Source of the DNA: Dryocola boscaweniae | GTDB lineage: Bacteria; Pseudomonadota; Gammaproteobacteria; Enterobacterales; Enterobacteriaceae | Assembly (NCBI RefSeq): GCF_025215095.1 | Contig: NZ_JALHAP010000067.1 | Location: 24,044 to 88,043 of the forward strand | Reading direction: 5' to 3' | Length of the DNA: 64,000 nucleotides | Shown here: positions 63,796 through 64,000 of the stretch, one piece after another | Layout: each line of letters starts with the position of its first letter | How positions within the stretch are numbered: the stretch's first letter is position 1 | Program-made: the position numbers and the translations under genes | Notes under the pieces: generated by a model | Told to the model about the DNA's origin: nothing | The model's input: the letters and a program-made list of their open reading frames with translations, nothing else | The model's database searches: none

Positions 63796-64000
63796 ATGTC
63801 TTCTGAATTTAAATGTGGGCTGTACGGATTAGCCTGCTGCGTTATGGTGTTTGCGTTTTCGTCCTTTGCTGCTCCCTTATCTCCCGCTGACAGAAATACC
63901 ATTGAGCAACAGCAGCAAAATCTTCTGGAGCAAAACCAGCGTCAGCGTGATGAACTGGATCGCAGCGCTGAATTGCCACGCTTTACTTCTCCTGAGCCCG
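63796..64000 (+). CDS. TpsB-type outer-membrane transporter (ShlB/FhaC/CdiB family), N-terminal part
   Basis: The gene runs off the window; 68 residues are seen. It starts MSSEFKCGLYGLACCVMVFA, a signal peptide ending near SSFA-APL, followed by LSPADRNTIEQQQQNLLEQN and QRQRDELDRS, the helix H1 and linker pattern of ShlB/HecB-type two-partner secretion transporters. Such proteins thread a TpsA exoprotein (haemolysin, adhesin or CdiA toxin) across the outer membrane. ACAGGGC precedes the ATG weakly. The cargo gene would lie downstream, outside the window. Confidence 0.8.
   Translation, partial: MSSEFKCGLYGLACCVMVFAFSSFAAPLSPADRNTIEQQQQNLLEQNQRQRDELDRSAELPRFTSPEP

Overview
The window is a chromosomal segment of a Gram-negative enterobacterium (family Enterobacteriaceae, close to Escherichia, Klebsiella and Enterobacter; genus not resolved). 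Most proteins are near-identical in length and sequence to their E. coli counterparts, and the gene order follows the E. coli region from atp through glmUS, pst, yieHGFE, mnmE-yidC-rnpA-rpmH, dnaA-dnaN-recF-gyrB, dgo, yidRQ, ibpAB, yidE and the yid/glv genes to emrD. No rRNA, tRNA, CRISPR array, insertion sequence or prophage was seen.

Layout. 1-875: end of the ATP synthase operon (atpD, atpC). 930-2100: an AT-rich insert carrying a likely type VI secretion amidase effector and its immunity protein (tae4/tai4). 2105-5544: glmU-glmS (UDP-GlcNAc synthesis) with an empty Tn7 target. 5675-10363: Pho boxes and pstSCAB-phoU (phosphate uptake and signalling). 10422-13772: an ascorbate-type PTS (IIA, IIB, IIC) divergent from a LacI-type regulator, with palindromic operators between. 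13821-17420: yieH, adeP, chrR, yieE. 17642-21506: mnmE, yidC, yidD, rnpA, rpmH. 21507-28140: divergent rpmH/dnaA control region and the dnaA-dnaN-recF-gyrB replication operon. 28372-34642: yidB, yidA and the D-galactonate operon dgoRKADT. 34800-37694: yidR, yidQ and the heat-shock pair ibpA-ibpB with RNA-thermometer leaders. 37827-44771: a diguanylate cyclase, yidE, yidP and an alpha-glucoside PTS plus GH4 phospho-alpha-glucosidase. 44799-50967: yidL, yidK, sulfatase yidJ, yidH, yidG and an anaerobic sulfatase-maturing radical SAM enzyme. 51070-54396: a secreted GH5-like protein and a polar amino acid ABC transporter behind tandem ARG boxes. 54470-55654: emrD. 55905-62456: a choline-O-sulfate module (choX, betC, LysR regulator, choV, choW, second sulfatase-maturing enzyme). 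62478-63358: a DUF1349 protein and a small lipoprotein. 63796-end: the start of a TpsB-type outer-membrane transporter.

Conserved blocks of replication, translation, membrane insertion, cell-wall precursor and phosphate genes alternate with accessory catabolic modules (D-galactonate, alpha-glucosides, organic sulfates, choline sulfate) and interbacterial competition genes (T6SS effector pair, TPS transporter). Two Cys-type sulfatases, YidJ and BetC, each lie beside a radical SAM maturase of their own, an arrangement suited to scavenging sulfate esters without oxygen. The most noteworthy non-core items are the tae4/tai4 insert, the self-contained choline-sulfate module, the ARG-box-controlled ABC transporter, the GH5-like protein lacking an evident nucleophile, and the TPS locus entering at the right edge.
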